The position numbers and the translations under genes are program-made. Positions 6,916 through 13,430 of a stretch of 17,518 bases of DNA are shown piece after piece; position 1 is the stretch's first letter, and the number at the start of each line of letters is the position of its first letter. The notes under the pieces were generated by a model. It worked only from the letters and a program-made list of their open reading frames with translations, made no database searches and was not told the DNA's origin. Where the stretch lies: positions 1 to 17,518 of the forward strand of contig JAWVZH010000051.1 of NCBI GenBank assembly GCA_033722295.1, in the 5' to 3' direction. This DNA comes from JAWVZH01 sp033722295. GTDB lineage: Bacteria > Bacteroidota > Bacteroidia > Chitinophagales > Saprospiraceae.

Positions 6916-7734
6916 TCAAACGGCCACATCATATTCCCGCAAGGCTTCATTCAGGGATACCTTTTTATCGGTAGAAGCTTTTCGTTTTCCAATGATAAGG
7001 GCACACGACACCTGATATTGTCCCGCAGAGAATTTCTTTGTGTAAGATCCAGGAATGACCACGGAGCGCGAAGGAATTCTACCCTTCATATGCACGGGCT
7101 CATCACCCGAAACGTCGATTATATGGGTAGACTGCGTAAGAACTACGTTGGCACCAAGAACAGCTTCTTTTTCAATATGTACGCCCTCTACAACGATACA
7201 TCGGGATCCTATGAAACAGTTGTCTTCAATTATTGTGGGTGACGCCTGGGGTGGCTCCAGAACTCCACCGATACCGACACCTCCGGACAGATGGACATGT
7301 CGGCCTATCTGGGCACAGGATCCTACCGTTGCCCAGGTATCCACCATACTTCCGGCACCGACATAGGCTCCAATATTGACATAGGATGGCATCATGATCA
7401 CCCCCTTTTCCAGATATGAACCATAGCGGGCTATGGCATGAGGAACTACACGGACACCCTGGGTAGAGAAATCCTTTTTAAGGGGTATCTTATCATGAAA
7501 TTCGAACGGTCCTACCTCTATGGTTTCCATTTGAGTGATCGGAAAATACAGGATCACCGCCTTTTTCACCCAGTCGTTGACCCGCCAGCCGTTGTCCACT
7601 GGCTCGGCTACACGCAATCTTCCTTTGTCCAGGGATTCTATAACGCCATGGATCGCATCCTGAACCTCCCTGTCCTTCAGCTGATCCCGGTTATCCCAGG
7701 CATTTTCTATGATCTTTTTAGTTTCCATAAGCAT
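6916..7734 (-). CDS. dapD: Tetrahydrodipicolinate N-succinyltransferase
   Basis: 272 residues. Cytoplasmic enzyme of the succinylase branch of lysine/diaminopimelate synthesis: it transfers succinyl from succinyl-CoA to tetrahydrodipicolinate. An N-terminal helical domain (about 1-90) is followed by a left-handed beta-helix with hexapeptide repeats (about 95-230). Family landmarks are GVRVVPHAIARYGSYLEKGVIMMPSYVNIGAYV, MVDTWATVGSCAQIG with the presumed catalytic Asp132, HLSGGVGIGGVLEP, and Glu183 in VVEGVHI. Length is as expected. The start is either ATG 7734 or the third codon ATG 7728. Both lie inside the end of the upstream PAP2 gene, an overlap of 17 or 11 bases, indicating coupled translation. 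Meso-diaminopimelate for peptidoglycan links it loosely with murI further along. Confidence 0.97.
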   Translation of the reverse strand: MLMETKKIIENAWDNRDQLKDREVQDAIHGVIESLDKGRLRVAEPVDNGWRVNDWVKKAVILYFPITQMETIEVGPFEFHDKIPLKKDFSTQGVRVVPHAIARYGSYLEKGVIMMPSYVNIGAYVGAGSMVDTWATVGSCAQIGRHVHLSGGVGIGGVLEPPQASPTIIEDNCFIGSRCIVVEGVHIEKEAVLGANVVLTQSTHIIDVSGDEPVHMKGRIPSRSVVIPGSYTKKFSAGQYQVSCALIIGKRKASTDKKVSLNEALREYDVAV

Positions 7735-8392
7735 TCATTATTTGAAACGCGATAAGTTGTGAACTCAAGCCCACGATATATCCACCGTATATGTCCTGCC
7801 TCGTATGAGCTTCCAGTATCAATCTCGAGGTACCAATCAGTCCCACTACAATGATCGTCGCAACGAGGATCACGGACATTGAAATTTGGCCCTGCCACCA
7901 ACCTTGTAGCGACACCTCCACAGCATCATAGCTAAAATAGGCATATGTAAGTATCATCATCCCCAATAAACCACCTGCACCGACACTATGCGCACTGATC
8001 TTTGAAAAATTATTGATAAAAAAAGCGATGAACAAAGCGATGAGAGCCCCCAGGAAAAAAATGACATAAGCCCGGGGAAAAAGGGTCTGATGGTAAATGT
8101 TTATAAAGAGCCAGGTATAAAGCACACCTGTTGTGATATATGGTACTATCCTCTCCTGGCGTGTATGTAACTGATAGCTATTGATAAAACCAAGTGGCTT
8201 CATCAGCAGGATGCAAACGACGGGGATGACAACAGAGGTCGGCAACATGAGAACGAGCAACTCTGTCCTTTGGGAAATTCCTGACGCACCAAACAGGTAT
8301 GGATTGATCCACATCAACAGGATAAGCATATAGATCGCCATCAGTATGGGATGGAAAATGATGGATATAATATGAGCCAGAATCCTGATCAC
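7718..8392 (-). CDS. PAP2-like membrane phosphatase
   Basis: 224 residues, GTG start at 8392 (next Met is codon 18). Six or so hydrophobic segments mark an inner-membrane protein. The PAP2/type 2 phosphatidic acid phosphatase motifs P2 and P3 can be seen: SAHS (133-136, His135, replacing PSGH) and S189R190-x5-H196-x3-D200 in SRLILEAHTRQDIYGG, an exact SRx5Hx3D. Motif P1 (Kx6RP) is degenerate; the nearest candidate is TRQERIVP (77-84). Members remove phosphate from lipid phosphates such as undecaprenyl pyrophosphate, phosphatidic acid or phosphatidylglycerol phosphate; the substrate here cannot be told. It follows hutH by 32 bp and overlaps dapD by 17 bp. Since dapD feeds peptidoglycan precursors, an envelope role such as carrier lipid recycling is plausible but only inferred. 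Confidence 0.8.
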   Translation of the reverse strand: MIRILAHIISIIFHPILMAIYMLILLMWINPYLFGASGISQRTELLVLMLPTSVVIPVVCILLMKPLGFINSYQLHTRQERIVPYITTGVLYTWLFINIYHQTLFPRAYVIFFLGALIALFIAFFINNFSKISAHSVGAGGLLGMMILTYAYFSYDAVEVSLQGWWQGQISMSVILVATIIVVGLIGTSRLILEAHTRQDIYGGYIVGLSSQLIAFQIMNAYGN

Positions 8393-8424
8393 CGGACAAA
8401 GGTAATTTTAAAATTATACAACCA

Positions 8425-9945
8425 TTATCCCTGAATGTCGGGTTGTCCGAGGTCTATATCCGGCGCATTTTCACTGATAAAGTCGATGGCCCGCCTTATG
8501 TCCACATGCATTTCTCTGTCCTTGTCCAGGAATGGAACTCGTTCTCTGAATGACGCATGGAGGTGTTGCAATCTCTCATTGGGCTTCAGAGGCTTTCGGA
8601 AATCTATCGCCTGGGACGCAGCAATCAGCTCCATGGCAAGAACGCGACGTAAATTACCAACGACTTTATACAGTTTTACAGCAGCATTGGCAGCCATGCT
8701 CACATGATCTTCCTGGCCCTGACTGCTCACAATCGAATCCACGACCGACGGCGTACACAGTTGTTTATTATGACTGACCACAGAAGCCGCGCTGTATTGG
8801 ACGATCATCATTCCTGACTGATAACCTGCATCATCGATGAGGTAGTCAGGCAGATCCCTGTTCCCACTAAGAAGCTGGTATAATCGACGCTCCGAAATAC
8901 TCGCAACCTCAGCCAGGGCAATGGCCAAATAATCGGCTACGATGGCAATGGGCTGCGCATGAAAGTTTCCACCTGTCAGAATGCCGTCTGAGTCGGAAAA
9001 TATATTCGGATTGTCCGTGACCGCATTGACCTCCCGTTCCACTATCTCCCAGGCATACATAAGGGCATCCCAACTGGCGCCCAGGACTTGTGGGGTACAC
9101 CGGAAGGAATAAGGATCCTGGACAGATGAACCCGAAATAGAGGTCAATTCGCTGTCGCTCAATAGTTCGAGTATCCTGGATGCTATCAACCTTTGGCCCT
9201 TCTGTTGCCTTATCCGATGGATCCGGTCGTCGAAGGGCGTTCGCAAACATCCAAACGCATCACACGAGATGGCAGAGATCATCACCGCCCATTCCAGTAG
9301 CCTTTTACCCTCCATGACACTGCAGTATGTGTAGGCCGTGGAGAACTGGGTGCCATTGATCAGAGCCAGCCCCGACTTCGGACCAAGCTCTATAGCTCCA
9401 ATGTCGGTCTCTTCGGTTTTAGTGATACTGTTTTCCTTCCAAACTTCGCCCTCTCCGATCAATGGCAGGGCGAGGTGCGCCAATGGCGCCAGGTCACCGG
9501 AAGCACCCAGAGAACCATATTCATAAATAACAGGTACGATATTGTTATTATAAAAATGGATGAGGCGGTTTATCAATTCCGCGGACACCCCCGAATAGCC
9601 CTGGCTCAAGCTCATGACCTTCAAAAGCAACATCATCCGCACGATCTCCCGGGGCACTGTATCTCCTGTACCACAAGCATGAGATCGCAGCAAGTTGTAC
9701 TGAAGCTCTTCCAACTCATCAACTCTTATCTTCACATCACAGAGAGAACCGAATCCCGTATTAATGCCGTAGTAAGCATCCGAATCCTTCAGCGCTTTGT
9801 CCCTCAGGTAGTGATAACTCTCTTCAATTAAAAAAAGGCTCCCCTCCGACAGGGATATGGGCGATCCTGACATGAACCGACTGTACAACGGTGCCAATTC
9901 ATACCATCCCCTTCTGATGACCAGTGATTGATCTTTGTTGTCCAT
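8425..9945 (-). CDS. hutH: Histidine ammonia-lyase
   Basis: 506 residues, normal length. The enzyme deaminates L-histidine to urocanate. The autocatalytic MIO cofactor triad is visible as Ala148-Ser149-Gly150 in GSLGASGDLAPLAHLAL. The catalytic Tyr region is YYGINTGFG (Tyr59), the substrate-pocket region NLLRSHACGTG, and other landmarks are NGTQFSTAY, VQDPYSFRCTPQVLGA and GNFHAQPIA. No hutU, hutI or hutG is in the window, so the rest of histidine breakdown must be elsewhere or absent. The Ser-His pair in RSHACG fits a histidine lyase, but some Bacteroidota tyrosine ammonia-lyases also carry it, so tyrosine specificity is not excluded. The gene starts a minus-strand unit divergent from ompH. 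An exact TAnnTTTG octamer lies just upstream. Confidence 0.93.
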   Translation of the reverse strand: MDNKDQSLVIRRGWYELAPLYSRFMSGSPISLSEGSLFLIEESYHYLRDKALKDSDAYYGINTGFGSLCDVKIRVDELEELQYNLLRSHACGTGDTVPREIVRMMLLLKVMSLSQGYSGVSAELINRLIHFYNNNIVPVIYEYGSLGASGDLAPLAHLALPLIGEGEVWKENSITKTEETDIGAIELGPKSGLALINGTQFSTAYTYCSVMEGKRLLEWAVMISAISCDAFGCLRTPFDDRIHRIRQQKGQRLIASRILELLSDSELTSISGSSVQDPYSFRCTPQVLGASWDALMYAWEIVEREVNAVTDNPNIFSDSDGILTGGNFHAQPIAIVADYLAIALAEVASISERRLYQLLSGNRDLPDYLIDDAGYQSGMMIVQYSAASVVSHNKQLCTPSVVDSIVSSQGQEDHVSMAANAAVKLYKVVGNLRRVLAMELIAASQAIDFRKPLKPNERLQHLHASFRERVPFLDKDREMHVDIRRAIDFISENAPDIDLGQPDIQG

Positions 9946-9955
9946 ATAATAATGG

Positions 9956-9963
9956 CAAATCTA
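9956..9963 (-). promoter_or_regulatory. Candidate -7 promoter box for hutH
   Basis: Minus-strand TAGATTTG is an exact match to the Bacteroidota -7 consensus TAnnTTTG, ending 11 bases before the hutH ATG. This implies a very short leader. A TTTAAC stretch about 20 bases further upstream is a weak -33 candidate. Confidence 0.5.
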
Positions 9964-10003
9964 AGGTAAAGAGTGGGTGGATAGTTAAATACTCGCGGAT
10001 TTC

Positions 10004-10019
10004 TTAACATGCCAGTTAA
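10004..10019. promoter_or_regulatory. Inverted repeat, possible operator between hutH and ompH
   Basis: TTAAC-ATGCCA-GTTAA, perfect 5-bp arms with a 6-base spacer, about 60 bp upstream of the hutH start. Extra GTTAAA half sites occur at 9984 and 10026. It lies upstream of the hutH -7 box, where an activator or repressor could bind. No known regulator is assigned. Confidence 0.35.
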
Positions 10020-10118
10020 ACCCGTGTTAAAAGAGTAACTCCCGGCGAATGTCAGCGTCTAAAACTATGTTCATGATTATGAATGCCTTATAATGCGGAC
10101 CTCTGGAAAATAAAATTC

Positions 10119-10126
10119 TATTTTTG
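10119..10126 (+). promoter_or_regulatory. Candidate -7 promoter box for the first ompH
   Basis: TATTTTTG, an exact TAnnTTTG match 41 bases before the ATG at 10168. The same octamer precedes the second ompH gene. A purine-rich stretch AAGGAGGA (10142-10149) lies 18 bases before the ATG, rather far for a ribosome binding site. Confidence 0.5.
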
Positions 10127-10167
10127 TCGCTCTTTATGAATAAGGAGGATCATAAAAATTAACCAAC

Positions 10168-10680
10168 ATGACTAAGTACTTTTTGACCCTATTATTGATG
10201 TCAACCATGACGTTGACCTCATTTGGACAGCGATTCGCTATTGTCGATGTATCCGGGATTCTGGACCAGATGCCTGAATACGAGGAAGCTCAGAACCAGC
10301 TCGATAAGATCGCAGCCAATTGGAGACAAGAAATCGCAGAAGAATACGACGAGATCAAGAGCCTTTACAACAAATATCAGGCTGAGCAGGTGCTTCTGAG
10401 CGATGAGGCTCGTGAAGAGAGAGAAGAAGAGATCATGGAACGCGAAAAAAGAGTGAGAGAGCTCCAAAAGCAAAGGTTCGGACCCGATGGTGACCTTTTC
10501 CGCAGGAGACAGGAGTTGGTACAGCCGATCCAGGAAAAAGTCTATAACGCAATTGAAGAATATGCTGATCTGCGTGGATACGATGCCATTTTTGATAAAA
10601 GCGGATCTGCGGGTATCATCTATGCGGGACCCGAGCTGGAAAAGACAGATGATATTCTCCGAAGTCTCGATCTTAAATAA
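10168..10680 (+). CDS. OmpH/Skp-family periplasmic chaperone
   Basis: 170 residues. Signal peptide about 1-20 (MTKYFLTLLLMSTMTLTSFG), then QRFAIVDVSGILDQMPEYEEAQNQL, the typical OmpH start (beta strand plus first helix). The middle (about 50-120) is a long charged helical hairpin rich in Glu, Arg and Lys (REEREEEIMEREKRVRELQKQ), as in the Skp tentacles. The end returns to the core with RGYDAIFDKSGSAGIIYAG. Skp/OmpH proteins hold unfolded outer-membrane proteins in the periplasm before Bam-mediated insertion. Paired ompH genes followed by murI are a common Bacteroidota arrangement, usually after bamA; here bamA is missing upstream and hutH is divergent instead. The paralogue at 10723 differs mainly in charge and in its C-terminus. 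Confidence 0.9.
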   Translation: MTKYFLTLLLMSTMTLTSFGQRFAIVDVSGILDQMPEYEEAQNQLDKIAANWRQEIAEEYDEIKSLYNKYQAEQVLLSDEAREEREEEIMEREKRVRELQKQRFGPDGDLFRRRQELVQPIQEKVYNAIEEYADLRGYDAIFDKSGSAGIIYAGPELEKTDDILRSLDLK

Positions 10681-10687
10681 GAAAACC

Positions 10688-10695
10688 TATTTTTG
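10688..10695 (+). promoter_or_regulatory. Candidate -7 promoter box for the second ompH
   Basis: TATTTTTG, identical to the octamer in front of the first ompH gene, placed in the 42-bp gap and 27 bases before the ATG at 10723. It suggests the second gene can be transcribed on its own as well as from the upstream promoter. Confidence 0.45.
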
Positions 10696-10722
10696 CAACG
10701 ATCTAATAAAATCAGATAAAAC

Positions 10723-11229
10723 ATGAAGATTTTTAAATACGCGGTAATGGCTCTGGTACTTTTAGCCACTACCCAATTGGAGGCCCAGAAGTTTGGCTAT
10801 GTCAACTCTCAGGCTCTACTTGCTGAGATGCCCGAGGTGAAACAGGCGGAAGCAAATCTCGATGCCCTTAAAAAGCAATTGCAGAAGAAAGGACAACAAA
10901 TGTTGACCGATCTAGAGACCAAATACAAAGAACTGCAGCGTAAGGAGGCTCAGGGAGAACTGTCGCCAAAACAAATTGAATCGGAAGCCCAGAAGATCAA
11001 AGAAGAAGAGTCAAAGATCGCCAGATTTGAACAGGACATGCAGCAACAGCTGATGAAGAAGCAGGAAGAACTGATGCAACCTGTCATAGATAAGGTCAAT
11101 ACGGCCATATCGAATGTCGCTGAAGAAGGCGGTTATGAATATATATTCGATGCTGTTGGCGGGTTCATCCTTTATGCGGATGAAAGTAATGACGTCACAG
11201 CTCAAGTAAAAGCTAAATTGGGTCTATAG
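10723..11229 (+). CDS. OmpH/Skp-family periplasmic chaperone, second copy
   Basis: 168 residues with signal peptide MKIFKYAVMALVLLATTQLEA, cut before QKFGYVNSQALLAEMPEVKQAE. The first strand and helix are the classic Skp/OmpH pattern (GYVNSQALLAEMPEVKQAEANLDALKKQL). A Lys/Gln/Glu-rich helical hairpin runs about 45-125 with LMKKQEELMQPVIDKVNTAI at its end. The end is EGGYEYIFDAVGGFILYADESNDVT, the closing strands of the trimer body. It is more basic and closer to a textbook Skp than the first copy. murI starts two bases after its stop, so the two are probably co-translated. The two copies may form separate homotrimers or handle different clients; the sequence cannot say. Confidence 0.92.
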   Translation: MKIFKYAVMALVLLATTQLEAQKFGYVNSQALLAEMPEVKQAEANLDALKKQLQKKGQQMLTDLETKYKELQRKEAQGELSPKQIESEAQKIKEEESKIARFEQDMQQQLMKKQEELMQPVIDKVNTAISNVAEEGGYEYIFDAVGGFILYADESNDVTAQVKAKLGL

Positions 11230-11231
11230 CG

Positions 11232-12044
11232 TTGACGCATCAGCGATCTTCGAACCCTATAGGAATATTTGATTCCGGTGTTGGTGGCCTGACGGTCGCC
11301 AACGCCATTCATGAACAACTACCGGACGAACACCTCATCTATTTTGGCGATACTGCCCATCTCCCCTATGGTGATAAATCACGCGATGCGATCAGGCAGT
11401 ATGCTCTGACCATTTGCGATTATTTGTTGAGTCAGAGTTGTAAGGCTATCGTTGTCGCCTGCAATTCCGCAGCGACTGCCGCTTTTCATGAATTAAGGTC
11501 TTTTCTCAACGGAAAAGCCATCTTTGTGGAGGTAGTCCGACCGCTTGTGAAAGCCGCTGCAAAATACCAGCCAGAAAATGTAGGGTTGATCGCGACGAAG
11601 GCCACCGTGGACTCCAAAGAGTACGAGATCCAGTTGAAAAAGATACTTCCGGACACCAATGTTCATTCAATGGCTACCCCGTTGCTGGTTCCTATGATCG
11701 AAGAGGGATTTGTGGACGATGAGGTGAGCAGAACCATTTTAGAAGAATATCTCGAACATTCTGATTTCAGTTCATTAGATATGCTTTTGCTCGCCTGTAC
11801 TCATTATCCATTGATAAAGCCCATCATCCAAGAATATCTTCAAGGTGTCAGAATACTGGACTCTGCCGAAGTTACAGCTGCCGAATTGTCTGATAAACTT
11901 AAAAGCGCGGAATTGCTGAACCCAACCCCTGGAAAAAAGGACAACGCCTTTTATGTCTCGGATTTTACTGAAACTTTTGAGGTGAATGCTCAATTGTTTT
12001 TCGGTAAGAATGTATCTCTCAAAGAGGCGAGGATCTGGGATTAA
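11232..12044 (+). CDS. murI: Glutamate racemase
   Basis: 270 residues, normal length. Cytoplasmic cofactor-independent enzyme making D-glutamate for peptidoglycan. Catalytic landmarks are GIFDSGVGGLTV (Asp14), YFGDTAHLPYGDKS, VVACNSAATA with the first catalytic Cys77, and LLLACTHYPLI with the second, Cys189. The start is TTG at 11232, two bases after the ompH stop; IGIFDSGVGG begins only ten residues later, and no ATG or GTG precedes that motif in the frame. Close coupling with the ompH pair is the common Bacteroidota layout. Confidence 0.96.
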   Translation: MTHQRSSNPIGIFDSGVGGLTVANAIHEQLPDEHLIYFGDTAHLPYGDKSRDAIRQYALTICDYLLSQSCKAIVVACNSAATAAFHELRSFLNGKAIFVEVVRPLVKAAAKYQPENVGLIATKATVDSKEYEIQLKKILPDTNVHSMATPLLVPMIEEGFVDDEVSRTILEEYLEHSDFSSLDMLLLACTHYPLIKPIIQEYLQGVRILDSAEVTAAELSDKLKSAELLNPTPGKKDNAFYVSDFTETFEVNAQLFFGKNVSLKEARIWD

Positions 12045-12076
12045 CATCTCTCTCATGACGACGATCAGGACCAGAA

Positions 12077-12090
12077 ATGACGATCGTCAA
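12077..12090. promoter_or_regulatory. Palindrome, candidate Crp/Fnr-type operator (site A)
   Basis: ATGACGATCGTCAA. The inner 12 bases TGACGATCGTCA are a perfect palindrome of the TGA-N6-TCA type. The centre is 12083.5, about 29.5 bp before the octamer at 12113. Seven of ten positions agree with the Fnr consensus TTGAT-N4-ATCAA, including all six TGA/TCA bases. An imperfect copy, TGACGACGATCA, lies at 12056-12067. GACGATC (12060-12066) and GATCGTC (12082-12088) could also form a hairpin after murI, but no T run follows. Confidence 0.45.
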
Positions 12091-12112
12091 TTTAGACACA
12101 TTTACATCGAAT

Positions 12113-12120
12113 TAAATTTA
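12113..12120 (+). promoter_or_regulatory. Candidate -7 promoter box for the small membrane gene
   Basis: TAAATTTA matches TAnnTTTG at five of six fixed positions. It predicts a transcript start near 12125 and a leader of about 20 bases. The upstream palindrome at 12077-12090 would then be centred near -41.5. Confidence 0.4.
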
Positions 12121-12145
12121 GCTCAAATAATAAATTGTTGAAATC

Positions 12146-12370
12146 ATGAAATTATTTGCTGCTGATTTTGATGTTGTCATATTGAGATACTTCCTTACCA
12201 TGTTTCTGGCCATAGGAGCGTTCATGTCCGGATTGCCGTGGCTGGCCGTTTTGTGTCTGCCTACATTTCTTCTGGCTATCCTGGCCGTTCGTTTTACCTA
12301 TAGAGAGGATAAAAGGAGGGCCGCAAGCCTTAAGCCTTATCAAAATCCGCATATAGAAGAAGCGGCCTGA
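12146..12370 (+). CDS. Small membrane protein, two helices
   Basis: 74 residues, start ATG 12146. Two hydrophobic segments, about 10-28 (VVILRYFLTMFLAIGAFMS) and 30-49 (LPWLAVLCLPTFLLAILAVR), joined by a tight Gly-Leu-Pro turn. A charged tail follows (YREDKRRAASLKPYQNPHIEEAA) that is probably cytoplasmic. I recognise no family. It could be a regulatory subunit or an accessory protein of a membrane complex, but nothing in the sequence proves that. It has its own promoter-like region with a Crp/Fnr-type palindrome and converges with the receiver-Crp regulator gene, with 7 bp between the stops, so it may belong to the regulon of that regulator. Confidence 0.7.
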   Translation: MKLFAADFDVVILRYFLTMFLAIGAFMSGLPWLAVLCLPTFLLAILAVRFTYREDKRRAASLKPYQNPHIEEAA

Positions 12371-12377
12371 GCAATCC

Positions 12378-13430
12378 TTATTGTGGCATATTGCTGAGTG
12401 CGGGCTTGTCCAGCAATTTGATGGTGTTACCGTCAACTTTTATCAGGTCTTCACTTTTAAAATCAGAAAGGGTTCTGATCAATGTCTCTTTGGCCACGCC
12501 GGCAAGCTTGGAAAGGTCATCCCGTGAAACAGAGATGATATCCTTGTCGTCCGGATCATGCTTCAATGCCGTCAACAAGGCATTGGCCACCTTTTTTCTT
12601 ACCGATCCGTAGGCAAGGTCCAGGAGTTGCTGCTCCACTTCCGTGGTCTCGTTGGCGATCATCTTGATGAACTGTGCGGAAAAGTCCTTGTCATTGAACA
12701 GGAGCAACCTGAAATCCTTTTCCGGAATAAGCTTCACTTTGCATTCCTCCATCGCCATGGCGTTCTCCTCATACGGTTCTTTCTGCAATAAGGGAAGATG
12801 TCCAAAAAAGTCACCTTCGCTGTACATATGGGTGATCAATTCCTTACCATAATCATTGCTCTTGTAACACTTCACCTTTCCACTGATGATGTAGAAGAGC
12901 CATTTCGGAATTGCTCCTTCCTGATAGATCATTTGTTTGGCCTGAAAGTGCCTGACCTCACGATCTTCGGACAGGCTTTCCAATCCTTCCCGTGCTTTTG
13001 CCTCACTAAAGAAGGTCCGCAGGTCAGCATCTGGCTTTCGAACGATCTCGTGTAAGTTCAGGCTCTTCTTCAATCTCATATCTACGGCCTCCAAAAGTTC
13101 AGTGTCTTCAAAAGGCTTGGTGATGTAGTCGTCGGCACCTAGACCCATTCCTTTTCTGAAGTCGCTCTTCTCGGATTTTGCGGTCAGGAAAATGAACGGA
13201 ATATGGTGCGTATCGGCATTGCGATTCAATATCTTCAAGACACCATAACCATCCAAAACCGGCATCATAATATCACAAATGATCAGGTCAGGTAACTGTG
13301 CTCTGGCGGCTTCTACACCGATCTTGCCATTTTCGGCTGATAAAACATCGTAGCCGTCAAGTGTCAAGATCTCCACAATGTTGTCCCTGACTTCGGAATT
13401 ATCCTCTATTACTAAAATTTTCTTACTCAT
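12378..13430 (-). CDS. Response regulator: receiver domain fused to Crp/Fnr domains
   Basis: 350 residues. Residues 4-118 are a CheY-like receiver: acidic pair Glu9-Asp10, phosphoacceptor Asp53 in DLIICDIMMP, Thr83 in FLTAKS, Lys105 in TKPF. Residues 140-265 are a cNMP-binding-type beta barrel (YQEGAIPKWLFYIISGKVKCY...GDFFGHLPLL). Residues 270-340 are a Crp-type winged helix-turn-helix with recognition helix AKETLIRTLSDF: Glu315 and Arg319 match the DNA-contacting E/R of Crp (RETVGR) and Fnr (VETISR), with Ile where Fnr has Ser. The cAMP-contact residues of Crp are not kept (FGH for FGE, EN for RS), and there is no Fnr-type cysteine cluster, so the input is probably phosphorylation alone. Its start overlaps the kinase stop (ATGAGTAA, 8 bases), marking the pair as a two-component system. 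Confidence 0.92.
   Translation of the reverse strand: MSKKILVIEDNSEVRDNIVEILTLDGYDVLSAENGKIGVEAARAQLPDLIICDIMMPVLDGYGVLKILNRNADTHHIPFIFLTAKSEKSDFRKGMGLGADDYITKPFEDTELLEAVDMRLKKSLNLHEIVRKPDADLRTFFSEAKAREGLESLSEDREVRHFQAKQMIYQEGAIPKWLFYIISGKVKCYKSNDYGKELITHMYSEGDFFGHLPLLQKEPYEENAMAMEECKVKLIPEKDFRLLLFNDKDFSAQFIKMIANETTEVEQQLLDLAYGSVRKKVANALLTALKHDPDDKDIISVSRDDLSKLAGVAKETLIRTLSDFKSEDLIKVDGNTIKLLDKPALSNMPQ

Noticed and set aside
8425..9945. Naming the ammonia-lyase a tyrosine ammonia-lyase
   Set aside because: The overall motif set (DPYSFRCTPQ, ASGDLAPLAHL, RSHACG) fits histidine ammonia-lyase better, although tyrosine use cannot be fully excluded from sequence.
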